A stretch of DNA of 64,000 nucleotides from Paenibacillus glycanilyticus (GTDB lineage: Bacteria > Bacillota > Bacilli > Paenibacillales > Paenibacillaceae). The notes under the pieces are model-generated. The model saw nothing but the letters and a program-made list of their open reading frames with translations. It was not told the DNA's origin and did no database searches. This document shows, piece by piece, positions 9,272-18,300 of this stretch (the first letter of the stretch is position 1; each line of letters begins with the position of its first letter). A program made the position numbers and the translations under genes. The stretch spans positions 372,001 through 436,000 of the forward strand of contig NZ_JAMBNP010000002.1 in the NCBI RefSeq assembly GCF_023715145.1, written 5' to 3'.

Positions 9272-9302
9272 ATCATACGACTTAAACCTTGGTTTAAGTC
9301 AA
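9272..9302 (-). promoter_or_regulatory. MerR-type promoter and operator
   Basis: Reading the minus strand, TTGACT (9302-9297) and TATGAT (9277-9272) are separated by exactly 19 bases, the overlong spacer typical of MerR-controlled promoters. A perfect dyad, GACTTAAACC-TT-GGTTTAAGTC, at 9279-9300 fills the spacer. The MerR gene starts 32 bases downstream. Confidence 0.87.
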
Positions 9303-9415
9303 GCGGAATGATGAGATGAAAATTTTACACAAACATCATGCAGATTTTATATACCGCAACATGTCCTTTTATATACTTATTTCGACGGATTCCATGGACT
9401 AGGGTGGTAGAGCAA

Positions 9416-9955
9416 ATGTTGAAAAAACGCGACCTGCATGAATGTCATTCCTTATACAGCTTGATGATCGACCCTGCGGTGTTTCCTTACGTTCGTTATA
9501 AATCTCAATCCTACGAAGAGTATCTATTCGCTACCAAGCAGCTGATTGTTGAAGAAGAGCAGAAGACGGCCATCTCCAGAACCATCCTTGATGAGCTGGG
9601 ACATCCCATCGGCACCATCGATTTATATGATATTGTGAACAAAACAGGCTTCTTGGCCACCTGGATTGGCATTCCTTATTTCGGAAAGGGTTATAACCAG
9701 CGGGCAAAGGAATCATTTTTTGCGGAGCTGTTCTTTGAGCATGGGATAGAAACCGTCTATCTGAAAATCCGAAAACAAAATATCCGGTCGAAAAAGGCGG
9801 TGGAAAAACTGCCATATGCCCAGTTGGCCAACGAGATCAAGCCGCTTATGTACCAAATGATCAATCATGCGCAGCCTATTTACGATTTGTATCAAGTGGA
9901 ACGTTCAAGCTTCTTGGAAGGCTGTGCGGCTTTTCCGCAGGATATTGCCACCTAA
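9416..9955 (+). CDS. GNAT-family N-acetyltransferase
   Basis: This 179-residue protein resembles GNAT acetyltransferases of the RimJ/RimL type. The acetyl-CoA loop appears as FGKGYNQRA near residue 85, followed by a helix and the late motif IRSKKAVEKL. ATG 9416 was chosen because it follows a weak AGGGTGG site and matches the family N-terminus; a longer reading to 9338 adds an unrelated leader. The substrate is unknown. It is a single gene flanked by terminators. Confidence 0.78.
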   Translation: MLKKRDLHECHSLYSLMIDPAVFPYVRYKSQSYEEYLFATKQLIVEEEQKTAISRTILDELGHPIGTIDLYDIVNKTGFLATWIGIPYFGKGYNQRAKESFFAELFFEHGIETVYLKIRKQNIRSKKAVEKLPYAQLANEIKPLMYQMINHAQPIYDLYQVERSSFLEGCAAFPQDIAT

Positions 9956-9956
9956 C

Positions 9957-9997
9957 CAAAAAACGCCGCAAGGATTTTCCCTTGTGGCGTTTTTTTA
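9957..9997. terminator. Bidirectional terminator between convergent genes
   Basis: ACGCCGCAAGG at 9963 pairs with CCTTGTGGCGT near 9980-9990, with an A-run before it and TTTTTTT after it, so it can work for both the GNAT gene and the leftward trhO cassette. Confidence 0.87.
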
Positions 9998-10005
9998 TAT
10001 AAAAA

Positions 10006-10890
10006 TTATTGCGGTTTGCACGCTTCCGAGCAGTGGCGCTCATGCTCCGCTTCGCATTCCTCGCAGCAGATATGCCGCTTGTCGCAGGTCACGTTCGCGC
10101 AGTTCACGTAACGGTCTTCCGGCTTGCCGCAATGATGGCAGGCACCGATTACGACATCTTCTTCCGTCCGGTTGATCGGCACGGAGATCCTGTCGTCAAA
10201 CACATAACATTTGCCATCCCATAAACGGCCCTTTACTTCCTCGTCTTTGCCGTAAGTGACAATGCCGCCCTCGAGCTGGGCAACATCCGTGAAGCCTTCT
10301 TCCAGAAGCACTCCCGTCAGCGTCTCGCAGCGAATTCCGCCCGTGCAGTAGGTAAGGATCGGCTTGTTCTTCGCATCCTCGGGCAGGTTCTTGCGGAGCC
10401 ATTCCGGGAATTCGCGGAACGACTCGACCGTAGGTCGGATTGCGCCGCGGAAGTGTCCGATATCATATTCATAATCGTTCCGGCCGTCAATGATAATGAC
10501 GTCATCCTGCTGAAGCTGCTCGTAAAACTCCTTCGGAGACAGCCGCTTGCCCGTCAGAACGTTTGGATCCATCTTCTTCTTGTAGCGCAAGGTTACAAGT
10601 TCGTTCTTGTGGCGGACGAATAGCTTCTTGAACACATGACCTTCGGATTCGTCAATCTTGTAGACGATGTCCTTGAATAGGGGATGTTCGTTCATATAAG
10701 CCATATAGGCATCCGTCTGTTCAATCGTGCCGGAGCAGGTGCCGTTAATCCCTTGATCGGAGATGAGGATACGTCCCTTCACGCCAAGCTGCTTGCAGAA
10801 GCGCAGATGCTCGGCAGTGACTTGCTCGGGGTTCTCCACATGCACGTATTTATAATAAAGCAGAATGCGGTAAGGTTTATTTTCGGTCAT
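10006..10890 (-). CDS. trhO: tRNA uridine(34) hydroxylase, rhodanese-like (copy 1)
   Basis: TrhO-family proteins hydroxylate U34 of certain tRNAs to ho5U in an oxygen-dependent way. The 294-residue product has an N-terminal acylphosphatase-like domain (about 1-95), a rhodanese domain with the active-site loop CTGGIRC near residue 178, and a Cys-rich C-terminal tail with CHHCGK, CANVTC and CCEEC pairs that looks metal-binding. ATG 10890 is preceded by GGAGAG. It is third in a three-gene leftward set, after a paralog and a DUF1450 gene, and is more than 80 percent identical by eye to that paralog. Confidence 0.92.
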   Translation of the reverse strand: MTENKPYRILLYYKYVHVENPEQVTAEHLRFCKQLGVKGRILISDQGINGTCSGTIEQTDAYMAYMNEHPLFKDIVYKIDESEGHVFKKLFVRHKNELVTLRYKKKMDPNVLTGKRLSPKEFYEQLQQDDVIIIDGRNDYEYDIGHFRGAIRPTVESFREFPEWLRKNLPEDAKNKPILTYCTGGIRCETLTGVLLEEGFTDVAQLEGGIVTYGKDEEVKGRLWDGKCYVFDDRISVPINRTEEDVVIGACHHCGKPEDRYVNCANVTCDKRHICCEECEAEHERHCSEACKPQ

Positions 10891-10894
10891 TGGC

Positions 10895-11149
10895 TTACTC
10901 TCCAAAAAACTGTTTGATTTCCTCTTGCACGGCTTCTTCCACCTGTTTGAGGCATTCTTCCTTGGTGTCCGCGTAAATCCGGGTCTCGTTCACCATCGCA
11001 TAAGGTCTTGCCCGGCACAAATTGCACATATTCAGGCAATCGGTGCGCATGACCGCGGATTCCGGGAATTTCTCCTCAAGCTCCTCAAGAGGCAGCAGCG
11101 CCATTTCGTTGCGGGTGCATACCTCGACAACAACCAGCCCTAGTCCCAT
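10895..11149 (-). CDS. DUF1450 protein between the trhO copies
   Basis: This 84-residue protein belongs to the DUF1450 (YuzB-like) family of thioredoxin-fold, ferredoxin-like small proteins of unknown role. Conserved cysteines are visible near the N-terminus (EVCTRN) and as [13 protein letters not shown] around residues 36-48, a plausible Fe-S or redox site. ATG 11149 is used; a GTG at 11152 is also possible. It starts 7 bases after the stop of trhO copy 2 and ends 4 bases before the start of copy 1, so all three genes are likely co-translated. A redox-partner role for TrhO is my inference. Confidence 0.83.
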   Translation of the reverse strand: MGLGLVVVEVCTRNEMALLPLEELEEKFPESAVMRTDCLNMCNLCRARPYAMVNETRIYADTKEECLKQVEEAVQEEIKQFFGE

Positions 11150-11155
11150 CACTAA

Positions 11156-12079
11156 TCACCGACCAGACAAAACTTTTAATTGACGTTTCGGCTCGTCATT
11201 TACTTTACATTCCGGCGAGCAGTAGCTCTCATGTTCAGCCTCGCATTCAGGGCAGCAAATATGCTTGCGATGGCAGAGATCGTCCGCGCAGTTGATGTAG
11301 CGGTCTTCCGCTTTGCCGCAGTGGTAGCACTTGCCAACGACAATATCTTCGTCCGTCCGGTTGATCGGCACGGAAATGCGCTCATCAAATACATAACATT
11401 TGCCGTCCCACAGATGACCTTTTACTTCTTCATCTTTACCGTAGGTGACGATGCCGCCCTCCAGCTGATTCACGTCCGAAAAGCCTTCTTCCAGAAGGAC
11501 GCCGGTCAGGGTCTCGCAGCGGATGCCGCCCGTGCAATACGTTAGAATCTTTTTGTTCTTCGCGTCTTCCGGCAAGTTCTTGCGGATCCATTCCGGGAAT
11601 TCGCGGAAGGATTCGACCGTTGGACGGATCGCGCCGCGGAAGTGTCCGATATCATATTCATAATCGTTGCGGCCGTCGATAATAATAACGTCATCTTGCT
11701 GTAATTGCTCATGGAATTCCTTCGGCGACAGGTGTTTGCCCGTGCGGACGTTAGGATCAAGCTTCTTGTCGTAACGCAGGGTAACAAGCTCTTTCTTGTG
11801 ACGGACGAAGATCTTCTTGAATACATGGCCTTCGGACTCGTCAATTTTATAGACCATATCGGCAAACAGAGGATTGCTGCGCATATGCGCGATATAAGCA
11901 TCCGTCTGCTCGACGGTACCCGAGCATGTGCCGTTGATGCCTTGCTCGGAGATCAGAATGCGGCCTTTAACGCCAAGATCCTTACAGAATTGAAGATGCT
12001 CTGCAGTAAGCTCCTCAGGGTTGTCGATGTGAACATATTTATAGTACAAAAGAATACGGTAAGGTTTGTTTTCGCTCAT
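11156..12079 (-). CDS. trhO: tRNA uridine(34) hydroxylase, rhodanese-like (copy 2)
   Basis: This 307-residue TrhO paralog is the promoter-proximal gene of the cassette. It has the same rhodanese loop CTGGIRC and the Cys-rich tail (CYHCGK, CADDLC, CCPEC, CSPEC) as copy 1, plus a basic C-terminal extension after ECKVND. ATG 12079 follows GGAGCG; the longer reading from 12109 has no binding site. Tandem retention of two near-identical genes is unusual because most Firmicutes carry one trhO. Confidence 0.92.
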   Translation of the reverse strand: MSENKPYRILLYYKYVHIDNPEELTAEHLQFCKDLGVKGRILISEQGINGTCSGTVEQTDAYIAHMRSNPLFADMVYKIDESEGHVFKKIFVRHKKELVTLRYDKKLDPNVRTGKHLSPKEFHEQLQQDDVIIIDGRNDYEYDIGHFRGAIRPTVESFREFPEWIRKNLPEDAKNKKILTYCTGGIRCETLTGVLLEEGFSDVNQLEGGIVTYGKDEEVKGHLWDGKCYVFDERISVPINRTDEDIVVGKCYHCGKAEDRYINCADDLCHRKHICCPECEAEHESYCSPECKVNDEPKRQLKVLSGR

Positions 12080-12112
12080 GTCTAACGCTCCATTATATAA
12101 GATTATCACTAT

Positions 12113-12141
12113 ATGTTAAAACTCTTAAATGACTTAGTCAA
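12113..12141 (-). promoter_or_regulatory. Candidate sigma-A promoter of the trhO cassette
   Basis: On the minus strand TTGACT (12141-12136) and TAACAT (12118-12113) are separated by 17 bases, about 34 bases before the trhO start codon. An 11-base palindrome TGACTTAGTCA (12130-12140) overlaps the -35 box and could be an operator. Confidence 0.5.
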
Positions 12142-12256
12142 CAACGATTCGAAGGCATTCTGTTGAACAAATCATGCCTATTACCACAATAGAATTTATG
12201 TGTTTTCAAAGCAATGGAAAATATTCTGCGATAAAAATGACTTAAAGTACAGGTCT

Positions 12257-13150
12257 TCATGGATTCATTACCTCTTTGAGGAAAATGGACGAGCAGACAG
12301 GCAAAGTGGCGTCTTTCCGGGTGACCACGCCGATGGCGCGGGTGGGGAGAACCTCTGTCAATTTCGCCTCGAATAACGTTCCGTTATTCAGCTCCTGCTG
12401 GGCGAACCGGCGGGTGAGGAAAGCCGTTCCGTAGCCCCTCTGCGCGAATTCGATAATCATCTCCGTGCTCGTCAGTTCAATATCCGGTTCCTTGTAGATA
12501 CCATGGCCGGCGAGCCATTGCTCGACGAAGAGCCGGGTACTGCTGCCCGTAGTAGGCAATAATAAAGGAAGCTTAAGAAGCTCCTGAACGGATACTGGCT
12601 CCGCTGCCAGTTCCTTATAGGCTTCGCCAACAAGGAAACAGTCCTGTATGGACATCAGCGGCTGAATCGCCAGCTCCTGATCGTCAAAGGGCAAATGCAC
12701 AAAGCCAAGATCGATATTCTCTTCTTTAAGCTGCTTCGAGATCTCGTTGGTCTTGCTTTGCTGTAGACGGATCCGAACCTGCGGATGCTCCGCGTGAAAA
12801 TGCTCGATATGAGGCAGCAGAATATGCTTGATAATCGGGCCGCTTGCTCCGATCCGAAGGTCGCCTCCATGCAGGTTCGCAAGCTCCAGCAATTTGCGTT
12901 CTCCGCGCTCAATAAGGTGGAACGACTGCTCGATATAGTCCAGCAGTGCTTTTCCTTCTATAGTAAGCTTTACGCCCTTGGAGCCGCGGTCGAATAATTT
13001 GACCCCGAACGAATCCTCCAGCTGCTTGATCGCGTAGCTGACCGATGGCTGGGTTACGTGTAGAATTTCGGCAGCTTTTGTAAAGTTGCCCGTTCTTGCC
13101 GTGTATAAGAAAATCCGGTAGCTTTCCAGGTTATTCGATTTGTTTGGCAT
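12257..13150 (-). CDS. LysR-family transcriptional regulator
   Basis: This 297-residue regulator has the LysR winged helix-turn-helix at residues 1-65 (FTKAAEILHVTQPSVSYAIK) and a periplasmic-binding-like effector domain in the remainder. Its ATG at 13150 follows GAGAGGG. It is transcribed away from the chorismate synthase gene with 107 bases between the two starts, the usual LysR arrangement with a target. Regulation of aroC, possibly with an aromatic-pathway effector, is inferred from this layout only. Confidence 0.92.
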   Translation of the reverse strand: MPNKSNNLESYRIFLYTARTGNFTKAAEILHVTQPSVSYAIKQLEDSFGVKLFDRGSKGVKLTIEGKALLDYIEQSFHLIERGERKLLELANLHGGDLRIGASGPIIKHILLPHIEHFHAEHPQVRIRLQQSKTNEISKQLKEENIDLGFVHLPFDDQELAIQPLMSIQDCFLVGEAYKELAAEPVSVQELLKLPLLLPTTGSSTRLFVEQWLAGHGIYKEPDIELTSTEMIIEFAQRGYGTAFLTRRFAQQELNNGTLFEAKLTEVLPTRAIGVVTRKDATLPVCSSIFLKEVMNP

Positions 13151-13185
13151 AAACCCTCTCTATTGCAAGGCTATTGTATTGTGAT

Positions 13186-13214
13186 TTCATTTATCGCACA
13201 TTTGAAATTATAAT
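13186..13214 (+). promoter_or_regulatory. Candidate aroC promoter
   Basis: TTCATT at 13186 and TATAAT at 13209 are separated by 17 bases. The weak -35 box fits a promoter that needs an activator such as the divergent LysR protein. Confidence 0.42.
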
Positions 13215-13257
13215 GAATTTAAACAAGATAGTCAAAAGAGAAAGGTTGGTTGTTTAT

Positions 13258-14313
13258 ATGTCAGGAAGCAGCTTTGGCACTCATTTCAAAATGACAACGT
13301 TTGGCGAATCGCACGGCGAGGCAGTTGGAGTAATTATTGACGGCGTTACACCGGGAGTTGAGCTTACGGAAGCGGATATTCAGGTGCAGATGGACCGCCG
13401 CAAGCCGGGTCAATCCTCGGTTACGACTCCGCGTAAAGAATATGATATTATCCGCATTCTGTCCGGTGTCTTCGAGGGCAAAACGACAGGCGCGCCGCTG
13501 GCCGTTATGTTGAACAATACGGACATGAAATCGAAGGATTATGAAGCGAACCGCCGATTGTTCCGCCCGGGTCATGCCGATTTCACATACGTGCAGAAAT
13601 ACGGTCACCGCGATCACCGCGGAAGCGGACGTGCTTCGGGCCGCGAAACGGCTGGCCGCGTAGCCGCTGGCGCTATTGCCCGCAAGCTGCTGGAGCGCCG
13701 CGGCGTCTCCATCGTGGCGTACACGAAAGAAGCAGGCGGAATTAAATGCGAGACGTTTGACGAGACCGTTATTGAGAAAAATCCGATGCGCGCTGCTGAT
13801 CTGAACGCGGCGGACAGAATGGTAAAACTCGTGGAGGAGCTCGCGGCGGCAGGCAACAGCTGCGGCGGTGTCGTGGAATGCATCATCCGCGGCGTGAAGC
13901 CGGGGATTGGCGAGCCGGCGTTTGATAAGCTGGATGCGGAGCTGGCGAAGGCCATGCTGTCGATCGGCGCGGTAAAAGGCGTTGAGTTTGGCGCAGGCTT
14001 CTCGGCTACAACGATGCTGGGCAGCGAGCATAATGACGGAATGGACGCCAACGGCTTCCTGACGAACAATGCCGGCGGCATTGTTGGCGGCATCAGCACG
14101 GGTCAGGATATTGTTTTCCGTATCGCGGTAAAACCAACCTCGTCGATCTCGCTTCCTCAGCAAACGGTTGATGAGGATGGTACGGAGCACACCATTCAAA
14201 CGATTGGCCGCCATGATCCGTGCATCTGCCCTCGCGTTGTGCCGGTTGTAGAAGCGATGGCTTGCATGGTGCTTGAAGATTTGTACAAACGCCACGCTGC
14301 TCTTCATGATTAA
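13258..14313 (+). CDS. aroC: Chorismate synthase (short, E. coli-like type)
   Basis: This enzyme converts EPSP to chorismate using reduced FMN, the last step of the shikimate pathway. The 351-residue protein shows TTFGESHGEAVG at residues 11-22, RPGHADFTY, and the Arg/Gly-rich signature with GSGRASGRETAGRVAAGA. ATG 13258 was chosen by homology and an AAAGG site upstream. The N-terminus and overall pattern are closer to the E. coli AroC type than to the 390-residue Bacillus AroF type, and no other aro gene is adjacent. It may be a second, separately regulated isozyme. Confidence 0.94.
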   Translation: MSGSSFGTHFKMTTFGESHGEAVGVIIDGVTPGVELTEADIQVQMDRRKPGQSSVTTPRKEYDIIRILSGVFEGKTTGAPLAVMLNNTDMKSKDYEANRRLFRPGHADFTYVQKYGHRDHRGSGRASGRETAGRVAAGAIARKLLERRGVSIVAYTKEAGGIKCETFDETVIEKNPMRAADLNAADRMVKLVEELAAAGNSCGGVVECIIRGVKPGIGEPAFDKLDAELAKAMLSIGAVKGVEFGAGFSATTMLGSEHNDGMDANGFLTNNAGGIVGGISTGQDIVFRIAVKPTSSISLPQQTVDEDGTEHTIQTIGRHDPCICPRVVPVVEAMACMVLEDLYKRHAALHD

Positions 14314-14408
14314 TTTTATTTTATCAATAAATATTACATCCCTCGTAGAAAATAAACTATAATGATTGGTGTTATGGTTTATCATGCAAGAAAGAAGGGG
14401 AATTGGAC

Positions 14409-15092
14409 TTGACGCCGTTTGAATTTCTAACTACTTTGCTGTCCATTGTATTTATTGATCTTATCCTGGCTGGAGATAATGCGATTGTAATCGGTATGGC
14501 GGCAAAACGGCTTCCGAAGGAACAGCAGAAGAAAGCGATTCTGTACGGTACCTTCGGAGCCGTGTTGCTGCGGATAATTGCCACGGTGCTGGTTGTGTAT
14601 CTGCTGGAGATTCCTTGGCTGCTTGTAGCAGGGGGGCTTATGCTTCTCTGGATCGCGTACAAGCTTCTGGTACAGGAAGAGGATCATGGCAACATTAAAG
14701 CGGGCAATACGCTGTGGGCCTCCGTATGGACCATTGTTATTGCGGATGCGGCAATGGGACTGGATAACGTTATCGCCGTAGCAGGCGCCGCTCATGGTCA
14801 TACGCTGCTGGTCGTCATTGGTCTGCTCATCAGCATTCCTATTGTTGTATGGGGAAGCACCTTGTTCATCAAGCTGCTTAGCAAGTTCCCCTGGATTATC
14901 TACGCCGGTTCTGCCGTATTGGCTTATACGGCTTCCAAGATGATTACGCATGAACCGGCCTGGCAGGATTGGTTCGAGGCTAATCAGGTCGTCAAATGGC
15001 TTGTGATTGCTATTGCGGTCGTAGCGGTGCTTGGCGCCGGATTGTGGACGAATGAATGGAAGAAGAAGCATCCGGAAGCTGCTCACGAGTAG
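14409..15092 (+). CDS. TerC-family integral membrane protein (YjbE-like)
   Basis: This roughly 227-residue protein has about seven hydrophobic segments and the TerC signatures LAGDNAIVIG near residue 20 and ADAAMGLDNVIAVAG in the second half, with acidic residues inside the membrane. Family members are linked to manganese or other metal export and to metalation of secreted enzymes. TTG 14409 gives good spacing from AAGGGG; TTG 14403 is an alternative. No yybP-ykoY manganese riboswitch is visible in the 95-base gap, although TATAAT at 14358 is a likely -10 box. Confidence 0.88.
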   Translation: MTPFEFLTTLLSIVFIDLILAGDNAIVIGMAAKRLPKEQQKKAILYGTFGAVLLRIIATVLVVYLLEIPWLLVAGGLMLLWIAYKLLVQEEDHGNIKAGNTLWASVWTIVIADAAMGLDNVIAVAGAAHGHTLLVVIGLLISIPIVVWGSTLFIKLLSKFPWIIYAGSAVLAYTASKMITHEPAWQDWFEANQVVKWLVIAIAVVAVLGAGLWTNEWKKKHPEAAHE

Positions 15093-15100
15093 CTGACGAT

Positions 15101-15146
15101 AAACCGCCCTTCAAGCAAATTTGCTTGGAGGGCGGTTTTGTTTTAT
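15101..15146 (+). terminator. Rho-independent terminator after terC-like gene
   Basis: AACCGCCCTTCAAGCAA pairs with TTGCTTGGAGGGCGGTT and is followed by TTGTTTT. Confidence 0.9.
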
Positions 15147-15373
15147 CTATTTTTTAGCGTCAAACACTGATTTTTGTACCTTTATGTCTGGTATTTGTAT
15201 AGAGGTTTTCCAATTATCCCCTTACAATGGGCATGGTCAAGCCTTTCAACAAGAAGAAGCGCACATTGAAATTCATGTAACAGGTACAAGTCACAAGGAT
15301 AAGAAAGGAGGAGCCCGAACCGCGCATTCCCGTCTTTGCCTATGATGGTTACTATGAATGGAGGTTGAAATGG

Positions 15374-18300
15374 ATGCTAGCCGCTCGCAAAAACTACTCA
15401 ACAGCTTGGACAAAGCTTCTTATTATATGTATGCTTTCTACTTTTCTAATACCGCTCAACATGACTCCCGCATTTGCAGCTGATTCGGCTGTTGTTAAGG
15501 AGGATTTCTCCGCCTATCCCGTTGGTGCTCTTACAATTGGAAGCGGTAACAATTGGACGAAGGAAGGAACCGCTCCGGCTGTCGAGGTTGTTAACAATGC
15601 GGATACGAGTAAACAATATGCCGCAATAAGTCATGATTTAACGGGCTCCTCCTACTTCGGTCAACGCTTCGCTCCCCAGACCGGAGGCATGATTCTGCAA
15701 TTCGATCTTAACATGCCAACAAGCAAAGGCGGCACCTTTTGGGTGATGGAAGGAAAGGTTAACGCCACAAACGCGGCGGTTACGCGCATGGTGATGGACG
15801 GCGGCGTGTTCAAACTGCAAAATGGACCCACCCTTGTCACATATGACACCACGCACTGGTATCGCTTCACGATGATCTATAATATCCCGCAGAAGAAATA
15901 CGCATTATCCATTCAAGATTTGAATACGGGCGATACCGTAACCTCGAACGAAAACTTCTACAGCGCCAGAGAGCGGATCAGCAGCTTTGGCTTTTTCACC
16001 AACGCCGGCGGCGGCCGCTATAATCTGGCCAATATCCAAGTAACCGCGCTTGATCTCGCACTTTCGAATGTACAGCTTAGCGCGGGAGAATATGCGCCAA
16101 ACTTCTCCTTTGACCCTACAAACAACAATTACAATATCGATGTGCCATACTCATCGAACAGTCTGACGGTTACGCCAACCGCGAGCCATGCGGCAGGCGT
16201 TCGTCTGAAGGTCGGTGATTCCGATGTTGAAAGCGGTTCCGCGGCCGAAGTTCCGTTAAGCGGAGCCTCGTCATCGGTTGAGATCACGGTTGCTTCCAAG
16301 GATTATCCGGATGTAGCCCGCACGTATACGATTGCTGTCCATAAGCTGGACAAGGCTCCCGTCGTGACGGACCTGGCTGCGGAAGGACAAGACGGCAAGG
16401 TGCTTATCGGCTGGAAGGCCCCGATTGATCCGGCTTACAAAGAGGCCAATATTTACAAGGTAAATGGAGACGGATCGGAGACACTTGCAGCTTCCGTGCC
16501 AAAAGGAACGTACATTGCCGCCGTTAACGGACTTGAGAACGGGACGGAATATTCGTTTAACTTAAAGGCCGTGTACGAATACGAGGGTGAAGAGATCACC
16601 GAGTCAGCTCCCGTAACGATTAAGGCAAAGCCGCAGCTGCTGCCAGCCCGGCAAATGGAGGACTTGGGACGTGGTCTTGTCGCGATTGGACAAGATGATC
16701 ATGTCTTCCTCTCCTGGCGTCTGCTAGGTACGGAACCGGATAATATCGGCTTTAACGTGTATCGTGACCGGGTGAAAATCAACTCCGCTCCCGTTCAATC
16801 GAGCACCAACTATGTGGATGAAGAGGGAAGGGCAGATTCCTCCTATTATGTTCGAGCTGTTCTGAACGGTACGGAGCAGGAGCCATCCGAAACGGTTCAG
16901 CCATGGAATGCCAGTTACTTGAACGTGCCGCTAGATAAACCAGCAGATGGCGTGACGAGTGCGGCCGAAGCTTACAGCTACCGCGCAAATGACGCTTCCG
17001 TAGGTGATTTGGATGGAGACGGCGACTACGAAATCGTGCTGAAATGGGATCCAAGCAATTCGAAAGACAATTCCCAATCGGGTATTACCGGCAATACGTA
17101 TCTAGATGCTTACCAAATGGACGGTACGCGCCTGTGGAGAATCGACATGGGTCCAAACATCCGTTCAGGAGCGCATTATTTGCACCCGATGGTCTATGAC
17201 CTGGATGGAGACGGTAAAGCGGAGATCGCTGCACGTACGGCTGACGGCACGATTGACGGCACAGGTACGGTTATTGGCGACGCGGCAGCAGACTATCGCA
17301 ATTCCGGCGGTTACGTATTGGAAGGGCCGGAGTTTTTCACGATCTTTGAAGGAGCAACAGGTAAGGCGTTAGCTACGGAAGATTATGATCCGCCAAGAGG
17401 CAATATCGGAGACTGGGGAGATACGTACGGCAACCGGATCGACCGATTTGGCGCAGCGATTGCCTATTTGGACGGCGTGCGTCCTAGCCTTATTTTACAA
17501 CGCGGTTACTATACCCGAATGGTGCTGGTTGCGTACAACTGGAGAGACGGCGAACTGAGCAAGCTGTGGAAATATGATTCCCCGGCCCAATCGTACGGAC
17601 AAGGCAATCATCAGCTCAGCGTGGCGGATGTGGACGCGGATGGCAAGGATGAGATTGTGACCGGCAATTCGGCCATTAATGAAGACGGGACATTGCTTTG
17701 GAGTACCAACTATGGCCATGGAGATGCGATGCATCTTGGCGATCTGAATCCTTCCCATCTGGGACTCGAGCTATGGACCGTGCATGAGGAGACCGGCGCT
17801 CCGTACTCGGCAACGATGATTGATGCCCGGACGGGACAGGCTTTGTATGGACAGCCTCAGGTTGGCGCGGATACGGGCAGGGGCTTGTCGGCTGACGTAG
17901 ATCCAAGATACAAAGGCGAAGAATCCTGGGCGATTGATGCCACAAAGTCGGGTGCAACGGAAAGCAACATGAATGGCTTTATGTTTAACTCGGAAGGCAC
18001 AAAGATCTCGACTCAAATCCCAACCTCAAACTTTGCGATCTGGTGGGATGGAGACTTAAGCCGCGAGCTGCTTGATCATGACTGGAATGCTTCAACGGGC
18101 AACGGCGTTCCGAAGATCGATAAATGGGATTACGAGAATAACTCGCTTGATCGCCTTGAAACGTTTACCGGCACGTATTCCAACAACGGGACTAAGGGCA
18201 ATCCGTCTCTGCAGGCCGATCTGCTCGGTGACTGGAGGGAAGAGGTTGTTGTAAGAACGGAAGACAGCAGCGCGCTTCGTATCTATTCAACAACAGACGT

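Noticed and set aside
13261..14385. A 374-codon frame antisense to chorismate synthase
   Set aside because: It mirrors a conserved gene and its composition (His/Arg/Ala-rich) is typical of a shadow frame.
14314..14408. A yybP-ykoY manganese riboswitch before the TerC-like gene
   Set aside because: The gap is only about 95 bases and lacks the paired helices of that riboswitch; only a -10 box is visible.
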